Below, piece by piece: positions 1-8,580 of a stretch of 64,000 nucleotides of DNA (position 1 is its first letter; each line of letters begins with the position of its first letter). The stretch comes from Sandaracinus amylolyticus (GTDB lineage: Bacteria; Myxococcota_A; Polyangia; Polyangiales; Sandaracinaceae). A program made the position numbers and the translations under genes. The stretch spans positions 1,550,001-1,614,000 of the forward strand of contig NZ_CP070225.1 in the NCBI RefSeq assembly GCF_021631985.1, given 5' to 3'. The notes under the pieces were generated by a model. It searched no databases and had not been told where the DNA came from. It worked only from the letters and a program-made list of their open reading frames with translations.

Positions 1-514
1 ACCCGGAGTCGTCGCCGCGCTCGCGGCCCCACGTCGCGTAGAGCACGACGCGCGCGCCGCGTGCGCGCGCGAGCGCTGCGAGCTCCGAGGCCGCGCCGAT
101 CGACGCGACGCGAACGGGCTCGTATGCGTAGTAGCCGCCGATCTGGCTCTGCTCCTGGAGCACGACGACGTCGAACGCGCCGTCGTCGCCGAGCGCGCGC
201 GCGAGCTCGGTGCCCGCGGTGCGCGCGTCCACGGCGTGCTGCGCGAACGTGTATCCGCCCTCCGTCACTTCTTCGACGCGGCCTCCGGGCACCAGCGCGC
301 CGTAGTGGCCGGCGACGTCGTTCACGAAGACGTAGCTGTTGCCGACGAAGAGCACGTCGGGAGGCCCGGCGTCGGGCGGTGCGTCGGGCGCGTCGCTCTG
401 CGCGACGGCGTCGGGGAGCTCGGTGCCGCCGTCGCTCGGTGCCGCTGGGTCGTCGCACGCGGCGACGACGACGAGCCACACGAGGAGCGAGACGCGCGAG
501 GAGAACGGCCGCAC
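1..514 (-). CDS. SGNH/GDSL-like (DUF4886-type) hydrolase lipoprotein, 3' end outside window
   Basis: Partial gene running off the left edge; 171 residues are visible. A GTG start at 512-514 gives a short hydrophobic leader ending in a lipobox-like VVAAC (Cys about 20), then an Asp/Pro-rich linker (about 21-52). The mature part begins LFVGNSYVFVND, with the block-I Ser at about residue 60, and later has VVVLQEQSQIGGYY. Both are typical of the SGNH/DUF4886 group, whose members cleave esters or acyl groups on carbohydrates or lipids. The C-terminal catalytic Asp/His block is not in the window. It is probably an outer-surface or periplasmic lipoprotein. The gene follows the peptidase gene on the same strand but is separated from it by a 36-bp palindrome, so independent transcription is likely. 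Substrate unknown. Confidence 0.75.
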   Translation of the reverse strand, partial: MRPFSSRVSLLVWLVVVAACDDPAAPSDGGTELPDAVAQSDAPDAPPDAGPPDVLFVGNSYVFVNDVAGHYGALVPGGRVEEVTEGGYTFAQHAVDARTAGTELARALGDDGAFDVVVLQEQSQIGGYYAYEPVRVASIGAASELAALARARGARVVLYATWGRERGDDSG

Positions 515-536
515 GCGCGCAGGATAGCTCGACGGG

Positions 537-572
537 TGCTACGGAATGCGTAGCGCTACGCATTCCGTAGCA
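537..572. repeat. 36-bp perfect palindrome with nested hairpins
   Basis: Bases 537-572 equal their own reverse complement, with no loop. The arms contain ctacggaatgcgtag, itself an imperfect palindrome, so the DNA or RNA can fold as one long hairpin or as two adjacent short ones. It lies 8 bases after the stop of the peptidase gene and upstream of the SGNH gene. A near-identical element is at 60872-60905. A run of T on either strand is absent, so it is a REP-like element or an attenuating hairpin rather than a textbook intrinsic terminator. Confidence 0.8.
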
Positions 573-579
573 GCCGCGC

Positions 580-2871
580 TCATCGCACCAGGTTGCGCCG
601 GAAGAACTCGATCATGCGGGTCTGGAGTCGACGCGTGACGAGCGGCTCGGGGACCATGTGCGTGAGCCCGGCGAGCGGCAGGAACTCGTGATCGCGCCCG
701 GCGCGGAACATCGCGTCGCTCAGCTTGATCGCGTGGCTGAAGTAGACGTTGTCGTCCGCGGTGCCGTGCACGATCAGGAGCGGGCGCTGATCGCCCTCGC
801 TGCGCGCGGCGTAGGTGAGCACCGAGCTCTGCGCGTACGCGCCCTGCTGGCCTTCGGCCTCGGGCAGGCCGAGGTAGCGCTCCGTGTAGTGCGTGTCGTA
901 GTCGCGCCACTCGCTCACCGGCGCGCCTGCGATGCCCGCGCGGAACACGTCGGGGCGTCGCAGCACCGCCATCGCCGAGAAGTAGCCGCCGAACGACCAC
1001 CCGTAGATCCCGACGTGCTCGAGATCCATCTCGGGATGCGCCGCGCCCGCCGCCTGCAGCGCCGCGACCTGATCCTCGAGCGGCACCGTGATGAAGTCCC
1101 CGCGGATGGCGCGCTCCCACTCGCGACCGCGGCCCGGCGTGCCGCGACCGTCGAACGTCACGACGATGAAGCCGTGATCCGCGAACCACTGGTTGAGCAT
1201 CCAGCGATCACGATCCGCGCTCACGTAGCGCACACCCGGACCCGCGTAGACGTGCACGAGCACCGGATAGCGGCGGCCTTCCTCGAAGTTGCGAGGACGC
1301 ACGATCGCCGCGCGCCATGCGCGCGCGCCGACGTTCTCGATCGTCACGTTCGGCGCGAACGGCGCCTCCTCCGCGTACGAACGCACCACACCGGCCTCGG
1401 CGCCGTCGGCGCGCTTCACCGTGCTCGTGCGCGGGCCCTCGAGCGTGCGCGCGGTGTGGACCCACGCGCTGCCGTTCCGCGCGACGACCGCTTCGTGCAT
1501 CGCGCGCCCCGAGGTCATCTGCTCGGGCTCTCCGGTGCCGTCGAGCGACACGCGGTACACGTGCATCTCGCTCGGCTCGTTCGACGCGCTCAGCCAGATC
1601 TTGCCGCTCGCCTCGTCGACCGCGACGAGCCCGTGGTAGCCGAGCTCCTGCGGCGTGAGCTCGCGGATCAGCGCGCCGTCCGCGGTGTTGCGTACCTCGA
1701 GGCGCCACTCGCCCGAGCGCTCGCTCGTCCACAGGAACTGCGCGCCGTTCGCGATGAAGCGCGGCACGTCCTGATCGAGGTTGAGCCACGCGTCGTCGCG
1801 CTCGGTGAGCAGCGTGCGCTGCTCGAGCGAGCTCGGATCGATCGCGAGCAGCGCCTCCTCCTGCTGCGCGCGATCCTGCACGAGGATCGTGATCGGCGCG
1901 TTCTGCGCCCAGCGCACGGTGGCGAGGTACGGGTAGCGCTCGCGGTCCCAGTCGACGTAGCGGAGCGCGCCGCCGTTCGCCGAGACGAGCGCGAGGCGCA
2001 CGCTCGCGTTGGGCATGCCGGGGCGCGGGTAGGGCGACTCGTGCGCGGACTGCTCGGGGTGCGAGGGATCGAGGATGTGCATCCGCTCGACGCCGCTGGT
2101 GTCGGTCTCCTGCACCAGCAGCGAGCGCGAGTCGGGCGACCACCAGTAGCCCTCGTAGCGGCTCATCTCTTCCTGCGCGACGAACTCCGCGCTGCCGTAC
2201 TCGACGTGCTCGTTGGGGCGCGTCGTGATGCGGCGCTCGCGCCCGCTCGCGACGTCGATCACGTAGAGATCGCCCTCGCGCACCACCGCGATCTTCGAGC
2301 CGTCGGGCGAGAAGCGCGCGTCGACGGGGAAGCCCGCGCTCGAGGTCAGCTCGCGCACCGAGCCCTGCTCACCGGCGTGTGCGCGATCGACGAGGAAGAG
2401 GCGTCCCGAGAGCGGCACCAGCAACGTGCGCGCGTCGGGCGAGAGATCGAACCCCGCGATGCCGCGCGAGGTCATGCGCATGCGCTCGCGGCGCGCGCGC
2501 TCCTCGGCGGAGAGCTCTTCCTCCGCGCCGTTGAGCACCTGATCCGCGGTGAGCAGCACGCGCTCGGTGCCGCCTGCGACGTCGAACGTCCAGAGGTCGT
2601 TCACGAACGATCGCGGGCCCGATCGCAGGAAGAGCAGCGCGTCACCCTCGGGCGTGAGCCGGAACCCACCGGGATGACCGTGGTTGAAGCGGTAGGTCAC
2701 GGCGTACTGCTCCAGGAAGTCGGGGTCGGCGATCGAAGCGGGCGGCGTCGGCGCCGCTTCGATCGGAGGTGCGGTCGTCGGATCCGCGCCGGTCTCTTCT
2801 TCGCTCGCATTCGAACCGCAGCCGATCACCATCGCTGCCACCGCCGCGCTCGCCCAGGGCCTTCTGAACAT
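580..2871 (-). CDS. S9B prolyl oligopeptidase (dipeptidyl-peptidase IV-like) lipoprotein
   Basis: A 763-residue exopeptidase of the DPP-IV family, expected to remove X-Pro or X-Ala dipeptides from peptide N-termini outside the cytoplasm. I start at the second Met because it begins a clean lipoprotein signal (MFRRPWASAAVAAMVIGC). The N-terminal half is a beta-propeller with the paired-Glu aminopeptidase motif in EFVAQEEMSRYEGYWWSPD, as in DPP8/9 and Xanthomonas DPP-IV. The C-terminal alpha/beta hydrolase domain has GWSFGG (Ser about 626), HGTADD (Asp about 706) and LTHMV (His about 738), a complete triad in the usual order. It is divergent from the MATE exporter gene, with 50 bases between the starts. 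Family assignment is firm; the natural substrate is not visible. Confidence 0.93.
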   Translation of the reverse strand: MFRRPWASAAVAAMVIGCGSNASEEETGADPTTAPPIEAAPTPPASIADPDFLEQYAVTYRFNHGHPGGFRLTPEGDALLFLRSGPRSFVNDLWTFDVAGGTERVLLTADQVLNGAEEELSAEERARRERMRMTSRGIAGFDLSPDARTLLVPLSGRLFLVDRAHAGEQGSVRELTSSAGFPVDARFSPDGSKIAVVREGDLYVIDVASGRERRITTRPNEHVEYGSAEFVAQEEMSRYEGYWWSPDSRSLLVQETDTSGVERMHILDPSHPEQSAHESPYPRPGMPNASVRLALVSANGGALRYVDWDRERYPYLATVRWAQNAPITILVQDRAQQEEALLAIDPSSLEQRTLLTERDDAWLNLDQDVPRFIANGAQFLWTSERSGEWRLEVRNTADGALIRELTPQELGYHGLVAVDEASGKIWLSASNEPSEMHVYRVSLDGTGEPEQMTSGRAMHEAVVARNGSAWVHTARTLEGPRTSTVKRADGAEAGVVRSYAEEAPFAPNVTIENVGARAWRAAIVRPRNFEEGRRYPVLVHVYAGPGVRYVSADRDRWMLNQWFADHGFIVVTFDGRGTPGRGREWERAIRGDFITVPLEDQVAALQAAGAAHPEMDLEHVGIYGWSFGGYFSAMAVLRRPDVFRAGIAGAPVSEWRDYDTHYTERYLGLPEAEGQQGAYAQSSVLTYAARSEGDQRPLLIVHGTADDNVYFSHAIKLSDAMFRAGRDHEFLPLAGLTHMVPEPLVTRRLQTRMIEFFRRNLVR

Positions 2872-2921
2872 GGGTCGCGGAGCATAGCCGATCACGATCG
2901 CGTGCTAGAGCACCGACCCTC

Positions 2922-4265
2922 GTGCGCCGTGCGATCGAACAGGAGCTCGGGGAGCTCGGGCGTCTCGCGACGCCGCTGGTGCTGACGAACCTCGGCAACA
3001 TGGCGCTGAGCCTCGTCGACATCGCGATCGTCGGGCGGCTCGGCGCGCCCGAGCTCGCGGCGGCGGGGCTCGGAAACGCGATCTTCTTCCTGCTCGCGGT
3101 GTTCGGGATGGGCCTGATGTTCGGGCTCGATCCGCTGATCGCGCAGGCGGTGGGCGCGGGCGAGGGGCGCACCGCGCGGCGCATCCTGTGGCAGGGCGTG
3201 TGGCTCTCGATCGCGGTGACGGTGCCGCTCTCGGCGATCGTGATCGCGGTCGGCGAGCAGCTGCATCGCTTCGACGCGGCGCCCGAGGTGCTCTCGCTCA
3301 CGCGCACCTATCTCCATGCCCGCCTGCCCAGCCTCTTGCCCTTCCTGGTGCTCGCGGCGTCGCGCGCGTACCTGCAGGCGCTCGGTCACACGCGCTCGCT
3401 GCTCATCGCGGTGGTGGTCGCGAACGTGGTGAACGTGCCGGTCGCGACCGGTCTCTCGTTCGGCTACGCACCGCTCGGCGTGCCGGCGTTCGGCATCGCG
3501 GGCGCGGGCTACGCGACGGCGGTCGCGACGATGGTGCAGCTCGTGATCGCGGCGGCGCCGATCGCGGTCCTCGAGGTGCCTGCCGGCGAGTCCTCGCTGC
3601 GCGCGCCCGATCGTGTGCTGCTCGCGCGGGCGCTGCGGATCGGCGGCGCGATCGCGGTGCAGTTCCTGATCGAGGCGGGCTCGTTCTCGCTGGTGACGAT
3701 GCTGATGACCCGCTTCGGCACCGAGGTGATGGGCGGGCACCAGGTCGCGCTCTCGCTGGTGTCGACGACGTTCCAGATCGCGCTCGGCGTGGGCGCGGCG
3801 ACCAGCGTTCGGGTGGGCCACGCGATCGGGCGCGACGACGCGATCGCGACGCGGCGCGCGGGGCTCGTCGGCATCGTATCGGGCACCGCGATCATGACGA
3901 TCGGTGCGCTCGTGCTGCTCGCGATCCCCGAGCACCTCGCGTCGCTCTTCACGCTCGAGCCCGCGGTGATCCGCACCGCGGTGCCCCTGCTCTTCGTCGC
4001 GGCGTGCTTCCAGCTGAGCGACGGCGCGCAGACGATCGCGCAGGGCGCGCTGCGCGGCGCGGGCGACACGTTCTGGCCGCTCGTGATCAACCTGAGCGGG
4101 CACTACGCGGTCGGACTGCCGCTGGGGATCGCGCTCGCGTGGGGAGTGCTCGACCTCGGCGCGGCAGGCCTCTGGTGGGGGCTCTCCGCGGGGCTCACCT
4201 ACGTCGCGATCGCGATGACGGTGCGCTTCGTGCGGCTCAGCCGGCGCGCGATCGCCCGCGTGTAG
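2922..4265 (+). CDS. MATE-family multidrug/organic cation efflux protein
   Basis: A 447-residue inner-membrane antiporter with about 12 hydrophobic segments in two similar halves, the fold of MATE (NorM/DinF) exporters that expel drugs or metabolites with Na+ or H+ entry. The N-terminal LVDIAIVGRLGAPELAAAGL and the mid-protein GIAGAGYATAVATM are family-typical. The start is GTG at 2922; an upstream in-frame start is unlikely given the short intergenic gap to the divergent peptidase gene. No regulator sits next to it, so the exported compound cannot be inferred. The downstream lipoprotein begins 45 bases later and could be cotranscribed. Confidence 0.92.
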   Translation: MRRAIEQELGELGRLATPLVLTNLGNMALSLVDIAIVGRLGAPELAAAGLGNAIFFLLAVFGMGLMFGLDPLIAQAVGAGEGRTARRILWQGVWLSIAVTVPLSAIVIAVGEQLHRFDAAPEVLSLTRTYLHARLPSLLPFLVLAASRAYLQALGHTRSLLIAVVVANVVNVPVATGLSFGYAPLGVPAFGIAGAGYATAVATMVQLVIAAAPIAVLEVPAGESSLRAPDRVLLARALRIGGAIAVQFLIEAGSFSLVTMLMTRFGTEVMGGHQVALSLVSTTFQIALGVGAATSVRVGHAIGRDDAIATRRAGLVGIVSGTAIMTIGALVLLAIPEHLASLFTLEPAVIRTAVPLLFVAACFQLSDGAQTIAQGALRGAGDTFWPLVINLSGHYAVGLPLGIALAWGVLDLGAAGLWWGLSAGLTYVAIAMTVRFVRLSRRAIARV

Positions 4266-4310
4266 GGCCCGTCTCGACGCATCCATCGCGTGCATGCGAG
4301 CCTCGCAGGC

Positions 4311-6395
4311 ATGCACGCGCGCTCATGCATCGTCGCGCTCTCGCTCGTGCTCGTCGCGTGCGGATCGAGCACCGGCGTCGACTTCCCACCACGACGCGGG
4401 ATCGATGCGGGCATGCGCCCCACGCTCGACGCCGGTCGCGTCGACGCGGCGATCCCACCGTGCCCCGCGTGCGACGACGGCGTCTTCTGCAACGGCGCCG
4501 AGGGATGCGCGCCCGACGGCACCTGCATCGTCGCGCCGCAGCCGAGCTGCGACGACGCAGACGAGTGCACGATCGATCGCTGCGACCTCGCGCGCGACGC
4601 CTGCACCCACGTCGCCGAGGATCGCGACCTCGACGGCGACGGATTCTCCGCGTGCGCGGGGGACTGCGACGACCGCGACGCGAACGTCGCGCCCGATCGC
4701 CTCGAGGTGTGCGACGGCCGCGATCAGGACTGCGACGGGAGCAGCGACGAAGGCGCGCTCTCGGAGTGCCTCGACTGTCGCCCCGGATGTCGCCGCGTGC
4801 CGGTGCCCGGCGAGACCGGATGGGATCTCGAGGGCGACACCGCGGGCGTGACGATCGATCCCTCGGGCGAGCTCACGCTGAGCACCTCGCGCACCGAGAC
4901 GTTCTTCGCGTGGATCGCGAACACCGCGTTCGCGACGATCACGCGGCTCGACACGCGCGACGGACGACAGGCCGCGGAGTACGACTCGGTGCTGCGCGAC
5001 GGCAGCAATCACGCGTCGCCCACCGGCGAGGAGTGCGAGACCGAGCGACGCGGCGGCAATTGTCCCTCGCGCACCGCGGTCGATCTGCGCGGCGCGGTGT
5101 ACGTCGCGAACCGTGCGTTCTTCGCGCAGGGCACGGTCACGAAGATCGCGGGCATCGAGAGCGACTGCATCGATCGCAACGGCAACGGAGTGATCGACAC
5201 CTCGCGCGATCGCGACGGCGATGGAGTCATCGAGCGCACGGTGCCCGGCGAGTTCCTCGGGCAGACCGACGAGTGCCTGCTCTGGACCGTCGACGTCGGT
5301 GGGATCAACGGCGTGCCCCGCGCGATCGCGGTCGACGCGGCGGGCACGGTGTGGGTCGGGCTCTTCAACGAGCGGCGCGCGGTGCAGCTCGATCCCGACG
5401 ATGGTCGCGTGATCCGCAGCGTCGATCTTCCGCGCACCACGATCGGCGGCTTCTATCCGTACGGCGCGGCCGCCGACGGACGCGGTCAGGTGTGGTTCGT
5501 CGAGATCTCGACCGCGACCATCGTCGCGATCGACACCGCGACCGGTCGCCTGGCGCGCATGGACACCGCGCCGGGGCGCGTCGCGGGATGCACCGGCTCG
5601 TACGGCATCGCCGTCGACGCGGACGATCGCGTGTGGCTCGCGGGCTTCACCTGCGGCGCGGTGTTCCGCTTCGATCAGACCACGCGCACGTGGAGCGAAT
5701 TCCCGCTGCCCGATTCCGGCGTGACGCGCGGCATCGCGGCGGACGCGAGCGGTCGTGTGTACGTCGCGTCGTCGCACGAGTACTACCGCGTGCTGCCGAG
5801 CGGCAGCGTCGAGGCGAGCCCGCCGATCTCGCGCGTGACGATCCTCGATGCGAACCGCGGCGTCGTGCAGCGCATCTGGGGCACGACGCTCGATCCGCTG
5901 CCGGGGCGCGGCACGACCGGCGTCGGGCTCGACTCCGCGGGAATGGTTTGGTTGGTCAACCAAGAATCGGCGACCGCGACGCGCGTCGATCCGCGCACCG
6001 GCCTCTCGCGCGAATTCCCGACCGGCATCGGGCCCTACACGTACAGCGACTTCACGGGCTACGCGCTGCGCACGTTCACCGCGCCGAACGGCTACTACCG
6101 CACGATCGTGCCCGGCTGCGCGGTGGGCCCGACCGAGTGGGAGCACGTGACGTGGGACGCGACGGTGCCCGCCGGCACGCGGCTCGAGCTGCGCGCGCGC
6201 ACCGCCGACGACGTCGCCGATCTCGGGAGCGCGACGTGGGTCGGACCGTTCATCGCGCGGCCCACCGATCTCGTCGCGATGCCCGGGCCCGTGGGCACGG
6301 GACGTCACCTCGAGCTCGAGATCCAGCTCTTCAGCGACGGAGGCACGCGCGCTCCGTCGATCGAGGATCTCGTCGTGCAGTACAACTGCCCGTGA
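4311..6395 (+). CDS. Cys/Asp-rich MopE-motif lipoprotein with Vgb/NHL-like propeller
   Basis: A 694-residue exported protein. The ATG at 4311 gives the lipobox leader MHARSCIVALSLVLVAC. Residues about 45-160 are Cys- and Asp-rich and include DCDDRDANVAPDRLEVCDG followed by DQDCDGSSDEG, the putative metal-binding motif named after MopE. Further Asp-rich stretches (DRNGNGVIDTSRDRDGDGVI) look like calcium loops. From about 280 on, repeated units of the type AIAVDAAGTVWVG, GAAADGRGQVWFV and GIAVDADDRVWLA form a streptogramin-lyase/NHL-type beta-propeller. The C-terminus has a short beta-rich domain. Such proteins are common on myxobacterial surfaces. The role is unknown; binding rather than catalysis seems likely. 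Its stop shares one base with the next start (TGATG). Confidence 0.85.
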   Translation: MHARSCIVALSLVLVACGSSTGVDFPPRRGIDAGMRPTLDAGRVDAAIPPCPACDDGVFCNGAEGCAPDGTCIVAPQPSCDDADECTIDRCDLARDACTHVAEDRDLDGDGFSACAGDCDDRDANVAPDRLEVCDGRDQDCDGSSDEGALSECLDCRPGCRRVPVPGETGWDLEGDTAGVTIDPSGELTLSTSRTETFFAWIANTAFATITRLDTRDGRQAAEYDSVLRDGSNHASPTGEECETERRGGNCPSRTAVDLRGAVYVANRAFFAQGTVTKIAGIESDCIDRNGNGVIDTSRDRDGDGVIERTVPGEFLGQTDECLLWTVDVGGINGVPRAIAVDAAGTVWVGLFNERRAVQLDPDDGRVIRSVDLPRTTIGGFYPYGAAADGRGQVWFVEISTATIVAIDTATGRLARMDTAPGRVAGCTGSYGIAVDADDRVWLAGFTCGAVFRFDQTTRTWSEFPLPDSGVTRGIAADASGRVYVASSHEYYRVLPSGSVEASPPISRVTILDANRGVVQRIWGTTLDPLPGRGTTGVGLDSAGMVWLVNQESATATRVDPRTGLSREFPTGIGPYTYSDFTGYALRTFTAPNGYYRTIVPGCAVGPTEWEHVTWDATVPAGTRLELRARTADDVADLGSATWVGPFIARPTDLVAMPGPVGTGRHLELEIQLFSDGGTRAPSIEDLVVQYNCP

Positions 6396-7399
6396 TGACG
6401 AGCACCATCAAGACACGCGCGGTGGTCTTCACCGGCGCGGGCGATGTCGACGTCCTCTCGATCGCCGAGCGAGCGATCCACGCGCCGGGCCCCGGCGAGA
6501 TCCTCGTGCGCGTCGCGGCAGCGGGGCTCAACCGCGCCGATCTCCTCCAGCGCCGCGGGCTCTATCCCGCACCACCGGGCGCGCCCGCCGACGTGCCGGG
6601 GCTCGAGTACGCGGGCCACGTCGAGGCGCTCGGCGAGGGTGTCATCGACTGGAAGATCGGCGATCGCGTGATGGGCATCGTCGCGGGCGGCGGCATGAGC
6701 ACGCACCTCGTGGTGCACGCGCGCGAAGCGATCCCGGTGCCGAACGGCATGGCGATCGAGGACGCGGCCGCGATCCCCGAGGTGTTCCTCACGACGTGGG
6801 ACGCGCTGTTCCTGCAGGCGGAGATGCGCGCCGGTCAGATCGTGCTGGTGCACGCTGCGGGCAGCGGGATCGGCACCGCCGCGATCCAGCTCGCGCGCGC
6901 GGTGAGCGCGATCCCGGTGGGTACGTCGCGCACGCGCGAGAAGCTCGAGCGCTGCAAGGCGCTCGGTCTCGCCCACGCGATCGAGGTGCCGCCGAAGACC
7001 GAGCCGGCGTTCGCGGTCGCGCTCGAGCGGGAGGTCGGTCGCGGTGCCGACGTCATCCTCGACTCGGTCGGCGCGTCGTACCTCGGAGAGAACGTCCGCG
7101 CGCTCGCGACGAAGGGCACGATCGTCGTGATCGGCATGCTCGGCGGAGTGAACGGAGCGCTGCCGATGGCGGTGCTGCTCGCGCGCCGTGCGCGGGTGAT
7201 CGGCACCGTGCTGCGCGCGCGTCCGCTCGAGGAGAAGGCCACCCTCGCGCGCATCTTCGCGCGCGAGGCGGTGCCGCTCTTCGAGCGCGGCGTGCTGAAG
7301 CCCGTCGTCGGCGAGGTCATGCCGATGGACCGGATCGCCGATGCGCACCGCGCGATGGAGCGAGACGAGACGTTCGGGAAGATCGTGATGCGCTGGTGA
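6395..7399 (+). CDS. Zinc-free quinone oxidoreductase (PIG3/QorB-like MDR family)
   Basis: A 334-residue NADPH-dependent oxidoreductase. The N-terminal GroES-like domain contains AGLNRADLLQRRGLYPAPPGAP, the hallmark of the TP53I3 (PIG3)/NAD(P)H quinone oxidoreductase group. The Rossmann part has LVHAAGSGIGTAAIQLA around residue 150-165 and GADVILDSVGASYLGEN. The catalytic-zinc ligands of alcohol dehydrogenases are absent, as expected. It would reduce quinones or alpha,beta-unsaturated carbonyls in the cytosol. The ATG overlaps the preceding stop by one base, so translation is likely coupled although the two products have no obvious functional link. Confidence 0.93.
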   Translation: MTSTIKTRAVVFTGAGDVDVLSIAERAIHAPGPGEILVRVAAAGLNRADLLQRRGLYPAPPGAPADVPGLEYAGHVEALGEGVIDWKIGDRVMGIVAGGGMSTHLVVHAREAIPVPNGMAIEDAAAIPEVFLTTWDALFLQAEMRAGQIVLVHAAGSGIGTAAIQLARAVSAIPVGTSRTREKLERCKALGLAHAIEVPPKTEPAFAVALEREVGRGADVILDSVGASYLGENVRALATKGTIVVIGMLGGVNGALPMAVLLARRARVIGTVLRARPLEEKATLARIFAREAVPLFERGVLKPVVGEVMPMDRIADAHRAMERDETFGKIVMRW

Positions 7400-7657
7400 G
7401 CGTCAGCGCGGACTCGGGATCGTGATCGCGACCGGACGCTCGCGGGCGAGAACACGGTCGCGAGCTGGATGTGCTCGAAGATCGTCCCCCGAGTGTCCTC
7501 CACGGTCCCGCCCTCCCGCTGCGACGCAGATCTTGGCGGCCCCCCCCGCGGGCCCGAGCTATGGGCAATTTGCCCGCATTCGACGCTCGCTCGCATCGCG
7601 CGATCGAACGCGCAGCCTCGAGAAGATCGTGCTGCGGTGGTGAGCTAGCCTTTCGTC
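7400..7657. other. 258-bp non-coding stretch with gene-end remnants
   Basis: No convincing gene. Near its right end, 7620-7645 closely repeats the last 25 bases of the oxidoreductase gene just upstream (KIVMRW stop versus KIVLRW stop), which suggests a small duplication or a decayed paralogue tail. On the minus strand around 7440-7500 a short stretch reads GTIFEHIQLATVFSPASVRS with G/C at nearly every third position, like part of a lost gene. Poly-C/poly-G tracts occur around 7540-7550. Confidence 0.4.
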
Positions 7658-8242
7658 ATGGTCGAAGCGCACGGGCAGCGAGTCTCGGAATCGGAGTACC
7701 TCGCGCTCGAGCGCACGAGCGTCGAGAAGCACGAGTACGTGAACGGCGAGATGTTCGCGATGGCCGGCGGCACCCCGCTGCACGCCGCCATCGCCGCGAA
7801 CCTCGCCGGCGCGCTGCGCAACGCGCTCCGCGGGAAGCCGTGCGGCGTCGCATCGAGCGACCTCCGCGTGCACGTCCGCTCCACTGGCCTCTACACCTAT
7901 CCGGACCTCACCGTGGTGTGTGGCCGCGTCGAGCTGCACCCCGAGGACGACACGGTCATCACGAACCCGACGCTGATCGTCGAGGTCCTTTCGAAGACGA
8001 CCGAGGCCTACGATCGCGGAGCGAAGTTCGCGCACTACGAGCACATCCCTTCGCTCGCGGAGTACCTCCTGGTGTCCGCCGACGCGCGCCGTCTCGAGCA
8101 CTACCGCCGCCTCGACACGGGCCAGTGGCTGCGCACGGTCGTCGATGCGAACGACACCCCCGAAGGCACCCTCGAGCTCCCCACGCTCGCGGCACGCATC
8201 GCGATCGCCGACATCCTCGAGGGCCTCGCGATCTTCGCCTGA
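7658..8242 (+). CDS. Uma2-family (DUF820) putative restriction endonuclease-fold protein
   Basis: A 194-residue Uma2 family protein, a PD-(D/E)XK nuclease-like fold that is greatly expanded in myxobacteria and cyanobacteria and still lacks a firm cellular role. The N-terminus VSESEYLALERTSVEKHEYVNGEMFAMAGG matches the family start. The core has YPDLTVVCGR (Asp), then PTLIVEVLSKTTEAYDRGAKFAHYEHI, giving the Asp...Glu-x-Leu/Ser arrangement and a conserved Lys/Tyr. The start ATG follows soon after the remnant region. A second, divergent Uma2 gene is at 11030-11632. No partner toxin, methylase or antitoxin is adjacent. Confidence 0.85.
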   Translation: MVEAHGQRVSESEYLALERTSVEKHEYVNGEMFAMAGGTPLHAAIAANLAGALRNALRGKPCGVASSDLRVHVRSTGLYTYPDLTVVCGRVELHPEDDTVITNPTLIVEVLSKTTEAYDRGAKFAHYEHIPSLAEYLLVSADARRLEHYRRLDTGQWLRTVVDANDTPEGTLELPTLAARIAIADILEGLAIFA

Positions 8243-8580
8243 CCCCACCTCGCGCTCATCCTTCGCGGGGCGAATGCGCAGCGGAGCCCGTCTCGCGAGC
8301 GTCTGGGCCGCGGCGAAGCGCGGACCAGTCGCGAGCCATCTCCACCAACCCAACGAGGCGGCAGAACCGCGGTACCGGCGCGAGGGGGTGGGTCCGGCGG
8401 CCTCGTGCGACGGGGCCTCGCAGACGTCGACCACAGACTGATCGTAGCGTCGCGGCAGAGCGCGAAGCGCGCGCCGCGATGCGCCCACTGCCTCCCGACG
8501 CTCGCGGCCTTCCGTCCAGCAGCCCGCGAGCACCTCAGGCCGCCGGACCCACCCCCTCGCGCCTCACGCCGAAGCCCTGC
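8243..8580. repeat. Intergenic stretch containing a 187-bp element bounded by 27-bp inverted repeats
   Basis: This 338-bp gap between convergent genes has no gene that I can support. Bases 8377-8403 and 8537-8563 are perfect inverted copies of each other (27 bp, core gagggggtgggtccggcgg), enclosing 133 bases. The inside is GC-rich and has no reading frame with normal codon use. No flanking target duplication is evident. It could be a small non-autonomous element (MITE-like) or a very long hairpin that ends transcription from both sides. Confidence 0.6.

Noticed and set aside
658-2985. 775-codon open frame on the + strand opposite the peptidase gene
   Set aside because: It is antisense to a complete, motif-rich peptidase; long open frames opposite real genes are expected at this GC content. 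The translation is His/Arg/Val-rich without domains.
3188-6394. Very long + strand frame reaching into the oxidoreductase gene
   Set aside because: Only its last 334 codons are real. The rest is a shifted-frame reading of the MATE and lipoprotein genes, rich in Arg with no structure.
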